Notes: a model not told the origin generated them from the sequence alone. A DNA stretch of 64,000 nt from Celeribacter baekdonensis (GCF_900102315.1 NZ_FNBL01000002.1:345194-409193); one strand, 5' to 3'. Positions 9,867 through 21,026 are shown, numbered from the stretch's first letter. Numbers and translations are program-made.

Positions 9867-10865
9867 TCAGGCCGGCGGGCCAATGTGCTGCGCCTGCCAG
9901 TCCCTTGGGTTTGTGCCGGTCACGCGCAAGAATTCCCGGTTGAAGTTTGACTTGGTGTTGAAGCCGCATGACAGCATCGCGTTGGTCACATTTTGCCCTG
10001 CGGCCAGCGCCTCCTGCGCCGCTTTGATCCGCGCGCCATTGATATAGCGCGACACGTTTTCGCCGGTCACACGGTTGATCGCGGCGGACACTTGTTTTGC
10101 GGGCACGAGCAATTTGCGCGACAAATGCGCCAATGTCAGATCGGGGTTGAGATAGAGGTGCTGGTTTGCCATCAGCGTTTCTAATTTTGCCACGATTTCG
10201 ATGTCGTGATCTGAGAGGGGGAGCTCTTGCTCGGGGTCCTCGTCGGACGGGCTGGTTTCGAGGGAGGTGGAGAGGCTGAGCGCGCCGATGATCAGGATGA
10301 TCCCACTTGAATACACGCTGATGATCCAAGGTTGCAGGCCGGGCACGCCCAATATTTGTACCGCGACGATCAAGACATCGCTCAACCCCGACGCAATGAG
10401 GGTTGCGCCCATCACTTGCCAAATCCGTCCCGGCAGATCCCCCGCGGCGATCCGCATCCGGGGCATGGCATCGGCGCCTTGCAAACTGACCCAAAGAAGG
10501 GCGATGCCATAGCCGCAAAACAGCACAGGGATCAGCGTATCAAGACCGTTTGGCGCGACAGCAAGGCTTACCAGCGCACAGAGCGGCCCGAGCAGGTTGA
10601 GAAGGTCTGATGTGGCAAAGGACCGGATCGCCGTGGTTTGAAACGCCACCCACGCCATTGGTGGAATCAAAGTGGCGGTGATCGGTTGGATGTGTCGAAA
10701 CCCCGGCACATGGTAATGCTGGGCCAGAGAGATGATCAAACCTTGCAGGGCACAAAGCGCCAAAAGAAGAACCAAAGGTTCGTGTCGGCGGCCATTGATC
10801 CACACGCGCAACAGCAAAAAGCCCAAAACAAGCGAGGAGATCAGCGGAATGGGCAGGCTGGGCAT
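9867..10865 (-). CDS. AraC-family regulator with N-terminal membrane domain
   Basis: The first 210 residues or so contain about six to seven hydrophobic segments (for example LISSLVLGFLLLRVWI and PWIISVYSSGIILIIGALSL). The last 110 or so form an AraC-type double helix-turn-helix, with LTLAHLSRKLLVPAKQVSAA as the first and NVTNAMLSCGFNTKSNFNRE as the second reading head. It ends in the usual FxxxxGxxPxxW region (FLRVTGTNPRDW). Membrane-anchored AraC proteins are a known but minor class that may sense membrane or periplasmic signals. The ligand is unknown. It is divergent from the exported hydrolase, and the gap holds a repeat array that fits an AraC operator. It lies opposite to all surrounding dcw genes. 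Confidence 0.88.
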   Translation of the reverse strand: MPSLPIPLISSLVLGFLLLRVWINGRRHEPLVLLLALCALQGLIISLAQHYHVPGFRHIQPITATLIPPMAWVAFQTTAIRSFATSDLLNLLGPLCALVSLAVAPNGLDTLIPVLFCGYGIALLWVSLQGADAMPRMRIAAGDLPGRIWQVMGATLIASGLSDVLIVAVQILGVPGLQPWIISVYSSGIILIIGALSLSTSLETSPSDEDPEQELPLSDHDIEIVAKLETLMANQHLYLNPDLTLAHLSRKLLVPAKQVSAAINRVTGENVSRYINGARIKAAQEALAAGQNVTNAMLSCGFNTKSNFNREFLRVTGTNPRDWQAQHIGPPA

Positions 10866-10903
10866 GGCGGCGGTCCTTTGGAGCGGGTGTCGGGCATTCT
10901 CTA

Positions 10904-10948
10904 CGTCCTAAAACCCGATCTTGGCGACCTAAAACAGGTTTTAGGACG
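10904..10948. promoter_or_regulatory. Candidate operator array between the AraC regulator and the hydrolase
   Basis: GTCCTAAAAC at 10905-10914 and GACCTAAAAC at 10926-10935 are direct repeats with exactly 21 bases between equivalent positions, two helical turns. A third copy, inverted, lies at 10938-10948 (GTTTTAGGACG), which is the exact reverse complement of 10904-10914. The array sits 39-83 bases upstream of the regulator start and 57-101 upstream of the hydrolase start. Spaced direct repeats on one helix face are typical of AraC-family sites. That this regulator binds here is inference. Confidence 0.6.
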
Positions 10949-11004
10949 CGCAATAGGCCAGAACAGGTCACCTGTCCGTCATGTCCTTTCAAATGGAGTA
11001 ACCA

Positions 11005-12039
11005 ATGACGTATTTCATGCCCCGTCTCTTCGCCCTCAGCCCCATCCTCAGCCTTGCACTCGCGGCATCAGGGGCCGCCGCCGATCCGGCGGGCTACAAA
11101 GCGTTCACCATATATGCACCGCATCACCAACGGGATATGGAGGGTGCGGTTTGGTCTCCGACAGACGGTGCAGGGCGCAGCGCGGTCTTTGCCGAAAATC
11201 CGATCTTTTACGGCGTGGATATTGTGGAAGACGCCCCGGTTCTGGAAGGTCTTCATCCGGTTGTGGTGTTGAGCCACGGCATGGGCGGGACGGTCCGGTC
11301 CCTGGCATGGTTGGCCTCGGGGCTGGCCGAACAGGGGGCGGTGGTCATCAGCGTCAATCACCCAAATTCAACATGGGGCGATTTTGATTTGGCGGCGAAT
11401 TTGCATCACTGGACGCGGGTCCAAGACCTGAGTCTCGCGCTTGATACGGTCATGGCAGATCCCGAATTTGCGGGGCATTTGGACATAAACCGCGTGATGG
11501 TTGCGGGCTTTTCCTACGGTGGCTGGACGGCACTTTCGATGGGGGGTCTGCGGGGCAATCGCGCGGGATATATCGCCCATTGCGACAGCTATGGCGCGGC
11601 GTCCGTTCATTGCGGGGATGTGCAGGCTGCGGGGCTTGATCTGACCGATGTCGATGAAACGGCTTGGAACGCATCTTATGCTGATCCGCGCATCACGCAT
11701 GTGAGCGCGATTGATCCGGGGCTTGTTTGGGGGGTGGACAGTGCCGATGTTGCAGGCCTGTCGGAACACACTCGGCTGATCGGGTTGGGTGCGGGCGCTG
11801 ACCGTCTTTTGGCGGCTGATTTCGACACAAGCGGCTTTGCCGCCTTGCTGCCAGATGCGAGGATCGACCGGATTGTTCCAGCCACGCATTTCAGCGCAAT
11901 GCCGCTGTGCAAACCGATGGGGGCGGCCATTTTGGCCGAAGAACAAGACGATCCGGTGTGCACAGATCCCGAAGGCACCGACCGTGCGCAGGTTCATGCC
12001 GAGATCATTGATCACATATGGGCGGATCTGAGCCGCTGA
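11005..12039 (+). CDS. Exported alpha/beta hydrolase (dienelactone hydrolase-like)
   Basis: A signal peptide (FALSPILSLALAASGAAA) precedes an alpha/beta hydrolase fold of about 320 residues. The nucleophile elbow GFSYGG lies near residue 170. VVVLSHGMGG is the oxyanion-side strand. A histidine in PATHFSAM is a reasonable catalytic His. The set resembles predicted dienelactone hydrolases of periplasmic type, so ester or lactone hydrolysis is likely, but the substrate cannot be read from sequence. GGAG lies well placed before ATG 11005. Its only plausible partner is the divergent AraC regulator. Confidence 0.85.
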   Translation: MTYFMPRLFALSPILSLALAASGAAADPAGYKAFTIYAPHHQRDMEGAVWSPTDGAGRSAVFAENPIFYGVDIVEDAPVLEGLHPVVVLSHGMGGTVRSLAWLASGLAEQGAVVISVNHPNSTWGDFDLAANLHHWTRVQDLSLALDTVMADPEFAGHLDINRVMVAGFSYGGWTALSMGGLRGNRAGYIAHCDSYGAASVHCGDVQAAGLDLTDVDETAWNASYADPRITHVSAIDPGLVWGVDSADVAGLSEHTRLIGLGAGADRLLAADFDTSGFAALLPDARIDRIVPATHFSAMPLCKPMGAAILAEEQDDPVCTDPEGTDRAQVHAEIIDHIWADLSR

Positions 12040-12053
12040 CGCGGGTTCTCCCT

Positions 12054-12082
12054 GATTTTGACGATCGAAGATTTTGACGATC
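12054..12082. repeat. Direct repeat GATTTTGACGATC
   Basis: The 13-mer occurs at 12054-12066 and 12070-12082, a 16-base period, in the gap between the convergent hydrolase and LDH genes. Confidence 0.7.
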
Positions 12083-12099
12083 TAAACGTTGGCCGCGAA

Positions 12100-12121
12100 G
12101 CCGCCCGTCCCTGCGGGCGGC
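12100..12121 (-). terminator. GC-rich hairpin after ldh
   Basis: GCCGCCCG (12100-12107) pairs with CGGGCGGC (12114-12121) around a six-base loop, four bases past the ldh stop on the minus strand. There is no T-run, so terminator function is uncertain. Confidence 0.4.
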
Positions 12122-12125
12122 CCCC

Positions 12126-13091
<966 letters not shown>

Positions 13092-13122
13092 TTAGCGCCA
13101 CCATGGGGTGGTTCGCCCACCA

Positions 13123-13159
13123 GATCAATGACCGGGATCAATGACCGGGATCAATTCGG
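13123..13159. repeat. Tandem repeat GATCAATGACCGG
   Basis: Two perfect 13-base copies (13123-13135, 13136-13148) and a partial third (13149-13159) lie between ldh and ftsW. Confidence 0.8.
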
Positions 13160-13323
13160 TTTCCCGGATATGTCCCCAAGAGGCGGGTGGCGTCAGCAAA
13201 GGACCGCACAGCACCGTCAAAGCGCGCAATCTGTAGTAGCGCGGGGCGTCAAAACACGCTAGATTGGTGAGATAGACCCGAAAAATCGGGCAGATGAGTA
13301 AAAACGAGGCAGTAGGCGGTCCC

Positions 13324-14490
13324 ATGACAGAAATGGTGTATGGCTCCATCCCGGATCGGGTTGGCGAGCCGGTTCTTCCGCGTTGGTGGCGGACAATCGA
13401 CAAATGGGCGCTGTCATGCGTTTTCATCTTGTTCGGCATTGGGCTTTTGTTGGGGCTCGCGGCCTCACCGCCCTTGGCGCAGAGAAACAATTTTGCCTCG
13501 TTCTATTACGTCCAGCGTCAGGCGTTCTTTGGCTCAATCGGCTTGGCCGTGATGATCCTGATCACCATGATGGACCCGGCCCGCGTGCGCCGTTTCGCCG
13601 TGGTGGGCTTTGCCGCCGCTTTTGTGTCGCTGCTGTTGTTGCCCTTCTTTGGGACGGATTTTGGCAAAGGCGCGACCCGGTGGTTTTCCTTTGGTTTCGC
13701 CTCGGTGCAGCCCTCTGAGTTTCTCAAACCCGCCTTTGTCATCACCGCCGCATGGCTGATGGCCGCCGCTCAGGACATTGGTGGCCCTCCGGGGCGGCTC
13801 TATTCCTTTATGTTGGCCGCCGTGATCGTCGTGGCATTGGCATTGCAGCCGGATTTCGGTCAGGCCGCGCTGATCCTTTTTGCTTGGGGCGTGATGTATT
13901 TTGTTGCGGGTGCGCCGATGTTGTTGCTTGCGGGCATCGCCGGGATGGTGGTTTTGGGCGGCATGTTTGCCTATAACAATTCCGAACACTTTGCCCGGCG
14001 CATCGACGGGTTTCTGAACCCTGCCATCGACCCCACCACCCAGATCGGCTATGCCACCAACGCCATCCGCGAGGGCGGGTTTTTTGGCGTCGGTGTGGGC
14101 GAGGGGACGGTAAAATGGTCGCTGCCCGATGCGCATACCGATTTTATCATCGCTGTGGCCGCCGAAGAATACGGGCTGATCCTCGTGCTGATCATCATCG
14201 CGCTTTACGCCACGATCACCGTGCGCTCGCTCTGGCGGCTGTTGCGCGAACGCGATCCGTTCATTCGCCTGGCGGGCACCGGGCTGGCCTGCGCCTTTGG
14301 CATTCAGGCCTTTATCAATATGGGCGTGGCGGTGCGGCTTTTGCCCGCCAAGGGCATGACACTGCCGTTTGTGTCCTATGGTGGCTCATCTGTGATCGCC
14401 TCAGGCATTGCACTTGGCGCGCTTTTGGCCTTTACCCGCACCCGGCCGCAAGGCGAGATCGGGGACCTCCTGCTCCGGCGCGGTCGCTGA
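13324..14490 (+). CDS. ftsW: Septal peptidoglycan glycosyltransferase FtsW
   Basis: FtsW is the SEDS-family polymerase that works with FtsI at the septum. About ten membrane helices are evident. The loop [20 protein letters not shown] and the late motif [19 protein letters not shown] are the classical SEDS signatures. I prefer ATG 13324 (388 residues), because it is preceded by AGGCGG at a good distance and begins MTEMVYG, as I recall in relatives. ATG 13294 would add ten residues. murG follows after 13 bases. Confidence 0.95.
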   Translation: MTEMVYGSIPDRVGEPVLPRWWRTIDKWALSCVFILFGIGLLLGLAASPPLAQRNNFASFYYVQRQAFFGSIGLAVMILITMMDPARVRRFAVVGFAAAFVSLLLLPFFGTDFGKGATRWFSFGFASVQPSEFLKPAFVITAAWLMAAAQDIGGPPGRLYSFMLAAVIVVALALQPDFGQAALILFAWGVMYFVAGAPMLLLAGIAGMVVLGGMFAYNNSEHFARRIDGFLNPAIDPTTQIGYATNAIREGGFFGVGVGEGTVKWSLPDAHTDFIIAVAAEEYGLILVLIIIALYATITVRSLWRLLRERDPFIRLAGTGLACAFGIQAFINMGVAVRLLPAKGMTLPFVSYGGSSVIASGIALGALLAFTRTRPQGEIGDLLLRRGR

Positions 14491-14503
14491 AAAGAGAGTT
14501 TCC

Positions 14504-15604
14504 ATGACCCAATCTGCCCCCCTCATCATCATCGCCGCTGGCGGCACTGGCGGCCATATGTTCCCGGCCCAAGCCCTCTCTGAGGTGATGTTGGCGCGTG
14601 GCTGGCGGGTCAAATTGTCGACTGATGCGCGCGGGGCGCGTTACACCGGGGCCTTCCCGCAAGCCGTCGAGATCGACACTGTGCCCTCCGCCACCTTTGC
14701 GCGCGGCGGTCTTTTGGCCAAGGCGATGGTGCCTGTGCGCATTGTCGGCGGGGTGTTCTCCGCCATGACCAAATTCCTGCGCGACAAACCCGCCGTTGTG
14801 GTCGGGTTCGGCGGCTATCCGGCGATCCCGGCGGTGGCAGCGGCGACGTTGATGAAACTGCCGCGGATGATCCACGAACAAAACGGCATTTTGGGCCGGG
14901 TCAACGAGGTCTTTGCCAAACGGGTCGACCGCGTCGCCTGTGGCACTTGGCCGACCAACCTGCCCGAAGGGATCAACGGCATACATGTTGGCAATCCGGT
15001 GCGTGCGAGCGTGTTGGACAAATACGCCGCCCCCTATATTGCGCCGGGCGATTATCCGATGGAGATTTTGGTGATCGGCGGCTCTCAAGGCGCGCGCATT
15101 CTCTCGGATGTGGTGCCCGCCGCGATTGCGGCGCTGCCCGAAGCGATGTTGGCCAATTTGCGGATCAGCCAACAGGCGCGCCCTGAGGATTTCGACCGGG
15201 TTGTGGAATTTTATCAGACCCAAGGCATCCAGGCCGATGTGCGGCCATTTTTTGACGACATTCCGAAACGGATGAGCGAGGCGCAATTGGTGATTTCGCG
15301 GGCCGGGGCCTCGACCGTGGCGGATATTTCCATCATCGGGCGGCCTTCGATCCTGATCCCCTATGCCGCCGCAGCAGGCGATCACCAATCGGCCAATGCG
15401 CGCGGGTTGGTCGAGGCGGATGCCGCAATCATGATCCCCGAAAGCCAGTTGACGGCAGAGACATTGAGCGAACAGATCGAAATGGTTCTGGGCCATCCTG
15501 AGGGCGCTTTGATGATGGCGCAGGCGGCGCTGTCTGTGGCCAAACCGCAGGCGGCGTATGATTTGGCCGATATGGTCGAACATCTCGCCAGCCACCCGCA
15601 ATAA
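14504..15604 (+). CDS. murG: Lipid II synthase MurG
   Basis: MurG transfers GlcNAc from UDP-GlcNAc to lipid I on the inner face of the membrane. [11 protein letters not shown] at the N-terminus, [23 protein letters not shown] and [12 protein letters not shown] are the GT28 family motifs in the expected order. At 366 residues it has normal length. ATG 14504 follows GAGAG and lies 13 bases after the ftsW stop. Confidence 0.96.
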   Translation: MTQSAPLIIIAAGGTGGHMFPAQALSEVMLARGWRVKLSTDARGARYTGAFPQAVEIDTVPSATFARGGLLAKAMVPVRIVGGVFSAMTKFLRDKPAVVVGFGGYPAIPAVAAATLMKLPRMIHEQNGILGRVNEVFAKRVDRVACGTWPTNLPEGINGIHVGNPVRASVLDKYAAPYIAPGDYPMEILVIGGSQGARILSDVVPAAIAALPEAMLANLRISQQARPEDFDRVVEFYQTQGIQADVRPFFDDIPKRMSEAQLVISRAGASTVADISIIGRPSILIPYAAAAGDHQSANARGLVEADAAIMIPESQLTAETLSEQIEMVLGHPEGALMMAQAALSVAKPQAAYDLADMVEHLASHPQ

Positions 15605-15650
15605 GACCTGATCCGATAACAATAAGACAAGTGACGAAACGAGGACCGAG

Positions 15651-17054
15651 ATGAACGCCAGTGCCACCAAACTTCCCATTGAAATGGGCGCCATCCATTT
15701 TGTCGGCATTGGCGGCATCGGCATGTCGGGCATCGCCGAAGTCTTGCTCAACCATGGCTATCAGGTGCAAGGCTCCGATCTGAAGGCCAGCAAAATCACC
15801 GACCGTTTGAAGGAACTCGGTGCGGTGATTTACGAGGGCCAGCGGGCGGAGAATTTGGACAATGCCGAGGTGGTGGTGATTTCAAGTGCGATCAAACCGG
15901 GCAACCCGGAATTGGACGCCGCCCGTCTCAAAGGCCTGCCGGTGGTGCGCCGTGCCGAGATGTTGGCGGAATTGATGCGCCTCAAATCCAACGTCGCCAT
16001 CGCCGGCACCCATGGCAAAACCACGACCACCACCATGGTTGCAACGCTTCTGGATGCGGGGGGCTTGGACCCGACGGTGATCAACGGCGGCATCATTCAC
16101 GCTTACGGCTCGAACGCCCGTGTCGGGCTTGGTGAATGGATGGTGGTGGAGGCTGACGAGTCAGACGGGACATTCAATCGCCTGCCCGCGACCATCGCCA
16201 TTGTCACCAATATCGACCCCGAGCATATGGAGCATTGGGGCACGATCGAAAACCTGCGCCAAGGCTTTTATGATTTCGTCTCCGGCATCCCGTTTTATGG
16301 CCTTGCCGTCTGTTGCACCGACCACCCGGAAGTGCAATCTTTGGTCGGCAAAATCACCGACCGCCGGGTTGTGACCTACGGGTTCAATGCCCAGGCCGAC
16401 GTGCGCGCGATCAATCTGACCTACAAAAAAGGTGTCGCGCATTTTGACGTGGTGCTGGCCGCTGAGGATAGGGTGATCGAGGGCTGCACCCTGCCGATGC
16501 CGGGCGATCACAACGTCTCAAACGCGCTGTCTGCGGTTGCCGTGGCGCGGCATTTGGGGATGAAAACCGCCGAGATCAAAGAGGCTCTGGCGCATTTTGC
16601 CGGGGTCAATCGTCGTTTCACCAAAGTGGGCGAGGTGAATGGCGTCACCATCATTGACGATTACGGCCACCACCCGGTCGAGATTGCCGCTGTGCTCAAA
16701 GCCGCGCGTCAGGCCTCTGAGGGCCGTGTGATTGCCGTGCATCAGCCGCATAGGTATTCGCGCCTTCACAGCCTGTTTGACGATTTTTGCACCTGTTTCA
16801 ACGAGGCCGATGTGGTTGGCATCGCCGAAGTCTATGCGGCGGGCGAAGAGCCGATCCCCGGTGCCTCGCGCGATGATTTGGTTGCAGGCCTGATCCGTCA
16901 CGGCCACCGTCATGCCCGCGCTGTGACCTCTGAGGAGGATCTTGAACGGCTGGTGCGCGAACAGACGCGGCCCGGCGATATGGTCGTCTGTCTTGGGGCC
17001 GGGACGATTTCGGCCTGGGCGCATGGCTTGCCCGCACGGCTCGAAAAGGCATAA
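15651..17054 (+). CDS. murC: UDP-MurNAc:L-alanine ligase MurC
   Basis: MurC adds L-alanine to UDP-MurNAc, the first amino acid of the stem peptide. The N-terminal Rossmann motif is [18 protein letters not shown]. The ATP loop [12 protein letters not shown] starts near residue 118. [11 protein letters not shown] is the metal-binding motif, and [14 protein letters not shown] is the family signature opening the third domain. Length is 467 residues. In related genomes DUF2484 and murB follow directly. Here a permease lies between. Confidence 0.97.
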   Translation: MNASATKLPIEMGAIHFVGIGGIGMSGIAEVLLNHGYQVQGSDLKASKITDRLKELGAVIYEGQRAENLDNAEVVVISSAIKPGNPELDAARLKGLPVVRRAEMLAELMRLKSNVAIAGTHGKTTTTTMVATLLDAGGLDPTVINGGIIHAYGSNARVGLGEWMVVEADESDGTFNRLPATIAIVTNIDPEHMEHWGTIENLRQGFYDFVSGIPFYGLAVCCTDHPEVQSLVGKITDRRVVTYGFNAQADVRAINLTYKKGVAHFDVVLAAEDRVIEGCTLPMPGDHNVSNALSAVAVARHLGMKTAEIKEALAHFAGVNRRFTKVGEVNGVTIIDDYGHHPVEIAAVLKAARQASEGRVIAVHQPHRYSRLHSLFDDFCTCFNEADVVGIAEVYAAGEEPIPGASRDDLVAGLIRHGHRHARAVTSEEDLERLVREQTRPGDMVVCLGAGTISAWAHGLPARLEKA

Positions 17055-17178
17055 CTTAAAGGTCAAAGATCGCCGTCTTGATCCGCGTCACGGGGCCGTG
17101 GCACGGGCCGCGCTATTTTGCGGTTTATGACAGCGACAATGCCTATCGCATGATACCTGTCGCATGAAAGAGGTCACC

Positions 17179-18390
17179 ATGGCTGAGATCCTCAAACGGC
17201 GCATTGGTCCCGGATTGCTCACGGCCTATGGCGTGGGCGTCATGGTTGGGGCGGGCATCTATGTTTTGGTCGGCGCGGTGGCCGCCGAGGCCGGGCTTTA
17301 CGCGCCCTTGGCGTTTTTATTGGCGGGTCTTGTCGCTGCCCCTTCGGCCCTGTCTTATGCCGAACTGTCCACCCGTATCCCAGAGGCCGCGGGCGAGGCC
17401 GCCTATGTCGAGGCGGGGTTTGGTGCGCGGTGGTTGGGGCGGATTGTCGGGCTGGCGATTGTGGCCGGGGGGGCGGTCTCCGCCGCGGCCGTTTTACGCG
17501 GCGGGGCGGGCTATCTGACCAGCTTTTTTGATGTTCCGCAGATCTGGGCGATCATCGGCCTTGGGGTGTTCCTTGTTGTCGTTGCCGTGGTTGGCGTGTT
17601 GGAAAGCCTCGCTATGGTGGCGGTTTTCACTCTGGTCGAGGTGGCAGGGCTGGCTTTGGTCGTTTGGGCTGGCTGGCACGCACCCGTGTCGCCGGACTGG
17701 TCCATGCCCGCCGCGCCCTATGTGCCGGGCATCGGCGTGGCGGCGACGCTGGCGTTTTTTGCCTTTATCGGCTTTGAGGACATCGTCAACATGGCCGAAG
17801 AGGTCAAGCGCCCCGAGCGCAGCCTGCCGATTGCCATCATCGCCTCGTTGATCATCACCACATTGCTCTACGCGGGGGTCACCGTGATCGCCGTGCGCGC
17901 CGTTCCGATCGAAGACCTTGCCGCCTCAGAGCGCCCGCTTGCGCTGGTGTTTGAGGCCGGGGGCGGGCCGATTGCGCTGTTGTCTTTGATTGCGGTGATC
18001 GCGGCGCTCAATGGTGTTTTGGCTCAGATTGTGATGGCCGCGCGGGTGATGTTTGGTCTTGGCAAAAGCGGCGGTGTTTTATCCGTCTTTCGCCACGCCC
18101 ATCCGCGTTTTGGCACCCCGGTTTTGGCCACGGTGCTGATCGGCGGTTTTGTCATCTGCGCGGCCTTGGCTTTGCCGGTGTCAAACTTGGCGGGGGTGAC
18201 CTCGACCATCCTGTTGCTGGTCTTCACCTTGGTCAATGCCAGCCTGATTTTGCTCAAACGCCACACGCCCAAAGCGCCGTTTCGCCCCGCGCCCAAAGCG
18301 CCGTTTTGCATCGCGCCTTGGGTGCCTTGGGTCGGGTTGATCTTTGCGCTCTTGGCGTTGGCGGCCTTTGCTTTGGGCGGGGCCGTATGA
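17179..18390 (+). CDS. APC-family amino acid permease
   Basis: This is a polytopic inner membrane protein of 403 residues with about twelve hydrophobic segments. The first carries the GVGVMVGAGIYVLVG motif typical of amino acid/polyamine/organocation transporters, where the unwound GxG backbone binds the substrate amino group. FFAFIGFEDIVNMAEEVKRP is the conserved helix 6 region. Substrate is unknown. ATG 17179 has AGAGG six bases upstream and is preferred over ATG 17164. Its stop overlaps the next start (ATGA), so it is coupled to the DUF2484-murB genes although permeases are not normal dcw members. Confidence 0.9.
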   Translation: MAEILKRRIGPGLLTAYGVGVMVGAGIYVLVGAVAAEAGLYAPLAFLLAGLVAAPSALSYAELSTRIPEAAGEAAYVEAGFGARWLGRIVGLAIVAGGAVSAAAVLRGGAGYLTSFFDVPQIWAIIGLGVFLVVVAVVGVLESLAMVAVFTLVEVAGLALVVWAGWHAPVSPDWSMPAAPYVPGIGVAATLAFFAFIGFEDIVNMAEEVKRPERSLPIAIIASLIITTLLYAGVTVIAVRAVPIEDLAASERPLALVFEAGGGPIALLSLIAVIAALNGVLAQIVMAARVMFGLGKSGGVLSVFRHAHPRFGTPVLATVLIGGFVICAALALPVSNLAGVTSTILLLVFTLVNASLILLKRHTPKAPFRPAPKAPFCIAPWVPWVGLIFALLALAAFALGGAV

Positions 18391-18665
18391 GTGCGCTGGT
18401 TTTGTTTGGCGTCATGCCATGGACGCCGATTGTGGCGTTGTGCCTTTGGGCTCTTGCCACCATGGCCCTTGCTCCGTTACCTTTGCGCCACCAAATCGGT
18501 CCGGGATTCGCACTTCTGCTGGTGCTTCCCGTGCTGTTGATTTGGACAGGGCGGGTTTACGGACCTTGGCCTGTTGTGTGTGCATGTGCTGCTGCCGTGT
18601 CTTTGTTTCGAAAACCGCTGTGCGTTCTTGCGAAACGCGCCAAGCGATGGTTCCGGAAAAGCTGA
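18387..18665 (+). CDS. DUF2484 family membrane protein (first copy)
   Basis: This is a 92-residue protein with two or three hydrophobic helices and a basic C-terminus (RKPLCVLAKRAKRWFRKS). It matches the small DUF2484 proteins that sit between murC and murB in Rhodobacteraceae. Their function is unknown, and location suggests an envelope or division role. The start ATG 18387 overlaps the permease stop by four bases. A second member of the same family follows after 17 bases, with the same length and helix pattern but low identity. Confidence 0.8.
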   Translation: MSALVLFGVMPWTPIVALCLWALATMALAPLPLRHQIGPGFALLLVLPVLLIWTGRVYGPWPVVCACAAAVSLFRKPLCVLAKRAKRWFRKS

Positions 18666-18682
18666 CAGAAAGTGGCTTGGCT

Positions 18683-18961
18683 ATGACGATGACGACCTCC
18701 CTCATATTGGCCTGTGTTTGGGCTATTTTGGCGAATGTGATCGCCATGTTTCCGTCCAAACGCGCCCATTGGCCCGCAGCCTGTGGGTTGATCGTGCTTG
18801 GGGTTCCCCTTTTGGGCTATGTCACTTATGAAAACGGCCCATGGATCGGGCTCATCGTCTTTGCGGCGGGGGTGTCGATCCTGCGCTGGCCGATGATTTA
18901 TCTGGGCCGGGGAATAACACGGAGCATCAAACGCGTGATGACAAAAGGCCCAGCCGAATGA
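18683..18961 (+). CDS. DUF2484 family membrane protein (second copy)
   Basis: Also 92 residues if started at ATG 18683. [20 protein letters not shown] is a first helix with the AxVxAMxPxK pattern of the family, and a tail with [12 protein letters not shown] parallels FRKPLCVLAKRA in the first copy. No strong ribosome site precedes it. ATG 18689 is another option, and an upstream ATG at 18647 would overlap the first copy. The stop overlaps the murB start by four bases. Function unknown. Confidence 0.8.
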   Translation: MTMTTSLILACVWAILANVIAMFPSKRAHWPAACGLIVLGVPLLGYVTYENGPWIGLIVFAAGVSILRWPMIYLGRGITRSIKRVMTKGPAE

Positions 18962-19929
18962 CCTATCCTGATGTGCGTGGCACGTTGAGCGAACAGCGCC
19001 CTTTGGCCGATCTGACATGGTTGCGCGTCGGCGGACCGGCGGATGCACTGTTTCAGCCGGCGGATTTGGCGGATTTACAAAGCTTTTTGGCCGCTCTCGA
19101 TCCCGCTGTGGCGGTGTTTCCGATGGGCGTGGGGTCCAACCTGATCGTGCGCGATGGTGGGTTGCGCGCTGTGGTGATCCGCATGGGGCGCGGCTTTAAT
19201 CACATCGCCATCGACGGCACCCGCATCACCGCCGGTGTCGCCGCCCTTGACGCCCATGTGGCACGTAAAGCCGCCGCGGCGGGACTTGACCTGACCTTCC
19301 TGCGCACCATTCCGGGGGCCATCGGGGGGGCTGTGCGGATGAATGCAGGCTGTTACGGGTCCTATGTGGCGGATCATTTCGTTTCGGTCAAGGCGGTGAC
19401 GCGGGCAGGCGCGTTGGTCACGCTCACGGCCGATGATTTGCAATTTCAGTACCGTCAAACCGAGCTGCCCGAAGGCTGGGTGATCGTCGAGGCCACGTTT
19501 GACGCCGAAGCCGCCGATCCAGAGATGTTGGAGGCGCGCATGGCCGATCAATTGGCCAAACGCGATGCGACACAGCCGGTCAAAGAGCGCTCGGCAGGCT
19601 CAACCTTTCGCAATCCGGCAGGATTTTCCTCGACCGGACAGGCGGATGACACCCATGAGTTGAAGGCGTGGAAAGTGATTGATGACGCGGGCCTGCGCGG
19701 CTTTGCCATCGGCGGCGCACAGATGAGCGAGAAACATTCCAATTTCATGATCAACACCGGTGTGGCCACCGCGCATGATCTTGAAACTTTGGGAGAGACG
19801 GTGCGAAAAAGGGTATTCCAAAACGCCGGTCTCGCGTTACAATGGGAAATCAAGCGCGTTGGTGAATTTTTAGGCGATCCTGTCGAAGATGGGCTTGCAT
19901 CCGAATCATCCACAGAGCAAAACGCGTAA
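18958..19929 (+). CDS. murB: UDP-N-acetylenolpyruvoylglucosamine reductase MurB
   Basis: MurB reduces UDP-GlcNAc-enolpyruvate to UDP-MurNAc with NADPH and [17 protein letters not shown] and [12 protein letters not shown] form the FAD-binding domain. [17 protein letters not shown] is the family motif. AGSTFRNP carries the proton-donating serine. [12 protein letters not shown] is the C-terminal substrate loop. ATG 18958 overlaps the DUF2484 stop, giving 323 residues. It is a type I-like MurB by length. Confidence 0.96.
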   Translation: MTYPDVRGTLSEQRPLADLTWLRVGGPADALFQPADLADLQSFLAALDPAVAVFPMGVGSNLIVRDGGLRAVVIRMGRGFNHIAIDGTRITAGVAALDAHVARKAAAAGLDLTFLRTIPGAIGGAVRMNAGCYGSYVADHFVSVKAVTRAGALVTLTADDLQFQYRQTELPEGWVIVEATFDAEAADPEMLEARMADQLAKRDATQPVKERSAGSTFRNPAGFSSTGQADDTHELKAWKVIDDAGLRGFAIGGAQMSEKHSNFMINTGVATAHDLETLGETVRKRVFQNAGLALQWEIKRVGEFLGDPVEDGLASESSTEQNA

Positions 19930-19990
19930 AAGAGCATTCCCCACAAACGGGGAGTTGAAAAGAGCCGCAAAATCAGGCTCTTTCAAGACA

Positions 19991-20011
19991 GGGGTTAAAA
20001 ATACCCCTGAA
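19991..20011. repeat. Small inverted repeat in the murB-ddl gap
   Basis: CAGGGGT (19991-19997) and ACCCCTG (20005-20011) flank an A/T-only spacer. The 185-base gap shows no gene. The hairpin has no T-run and could be a regulatory or processing site. Confidence 0.4.
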
Positions 20012-20114
20012 AGACAGGGCCAAACAACGGGCTCGTTTATAAAAAGAGATCGAAACAGATCTCACACCTAAAGGGGCCACCATAAGGCTCCAGATATTTG
20101 AGGCACAAGTGGGC

Positions 20115-21026
20115 ATGTCGAGCAGGCAATCCCCTAAAGTGGCGGTACTCAAAGGCGGACCCTCGGCTGAGCGCGAGGTGTCTTTGGTCTCCGGGCGTGA
20201 ATGCGCCAATGCACTTCGGGGTGAAGGATATGACGTTATCGAGATCGACGCAGGCGAAGACCTCTGCGCGCAACTGACCGCCTGTCAGCCCGATGTCGTG
20301 TTCAATGCGCTGCATGGCCGGTACGGCGAAGATGGCTGTGTCCAAGGCATTCTGGAATGGATGCGCATTCCCTATAGCCACTCCGGCGTTCTGGCCTCGG
20401 CTCTGGCCATGGACAAGGAAAAAACCAAAGAGATTTACGTCCGTGCGGGCCTCCCCATTGTGGCGTCCGTTTTGGCGCGCCGCGAAGAGGTCGAGGCCAG
20501 TCATGTGATGGACCCGCCCTATGTGGTGAAACCCTATAACGAAGGCTCCTCTGTGGGCGTCTATTTGGTCCATGAGGGCACAAATGCCCCGCGTCTTGCC
20601 GCCGACATGCCGCCGGTGGTGATGGTCGAACAATTCGCGCCCGGACGTGAATTGACCTGTTCGGTGATGGGTGATCGTGCGCTGTGCGTGACCGATATTC
20701 TCACCGATGGTTGGTACGATTACGACGCCAAATATACGACGGGCGGGTCGCGCCATGTCTGTCCCGCCGAAATCCCTGATGAGATCACCGAAGCCTGTAA
20801 AGACTACGCCCTGCGCGCCCATAATGCTTTGGGGTGCCGGGGCGTGTCGCGCACCGATTTTCGCTGGGATGAAAGCAAGGGCCTTACGGGGCTGATCTTG
20901 TTGGAAACCAACACCCAGCCGGGGATGACGCCGACCTCGCTGTCGCCCGAGCAAGCGCAGATATGCGGTATGACATTCGGTCAGTTTGTGGCCTGGATGG
21001 TGGAGGACGCCTCATGCGACCGATAG
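20115..21026 (+). CDS. ddl: D-alanine--D-alanine ligase
   Basis: Ddl joins two D-alanines with ATP to feed MurF. The N-terminal motif [14 protein letters not shown] is the first D-Ala site. An ATP-grasp domain follows, with [16 protein letters not shown] and [29 protein letters not shown] is the family C-terminal metal and substrate motif. Length is about 303 residues. ATG 20115 has GAGG eleven bases upstream. GTG 20109, five bases from the same GAGG, is a real alternative. The ftsQ start lies inside its last codons (13-base overlap). Confidence 0.96.
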   Translation: MSSRQSPKVAVLKGGPSAEREVSLVSGRECANALRGEGYDVIEIDAGEDLCAQLTACQPDVVFNALHGRYGEDGCVQGILEWMRIPYSHSGVLASALAMDKEKTKEIYVRAGLPIVASVLARREEVEASHVMDPPYVVKPYNEGSSVGVYLVHEGTNAPRLAADMPPVVMVEQFAPGRELTCSVMGDRALCVTDILTDGWYDYDAKYTTGGSRHVCPAEIPDEITEACKDYALRAHNALGCRGVSRTDFRWDESKGLTGLILLETNTQPGMTPTSLSPEQAQICGMTFGQFVAWMVEDASCDR

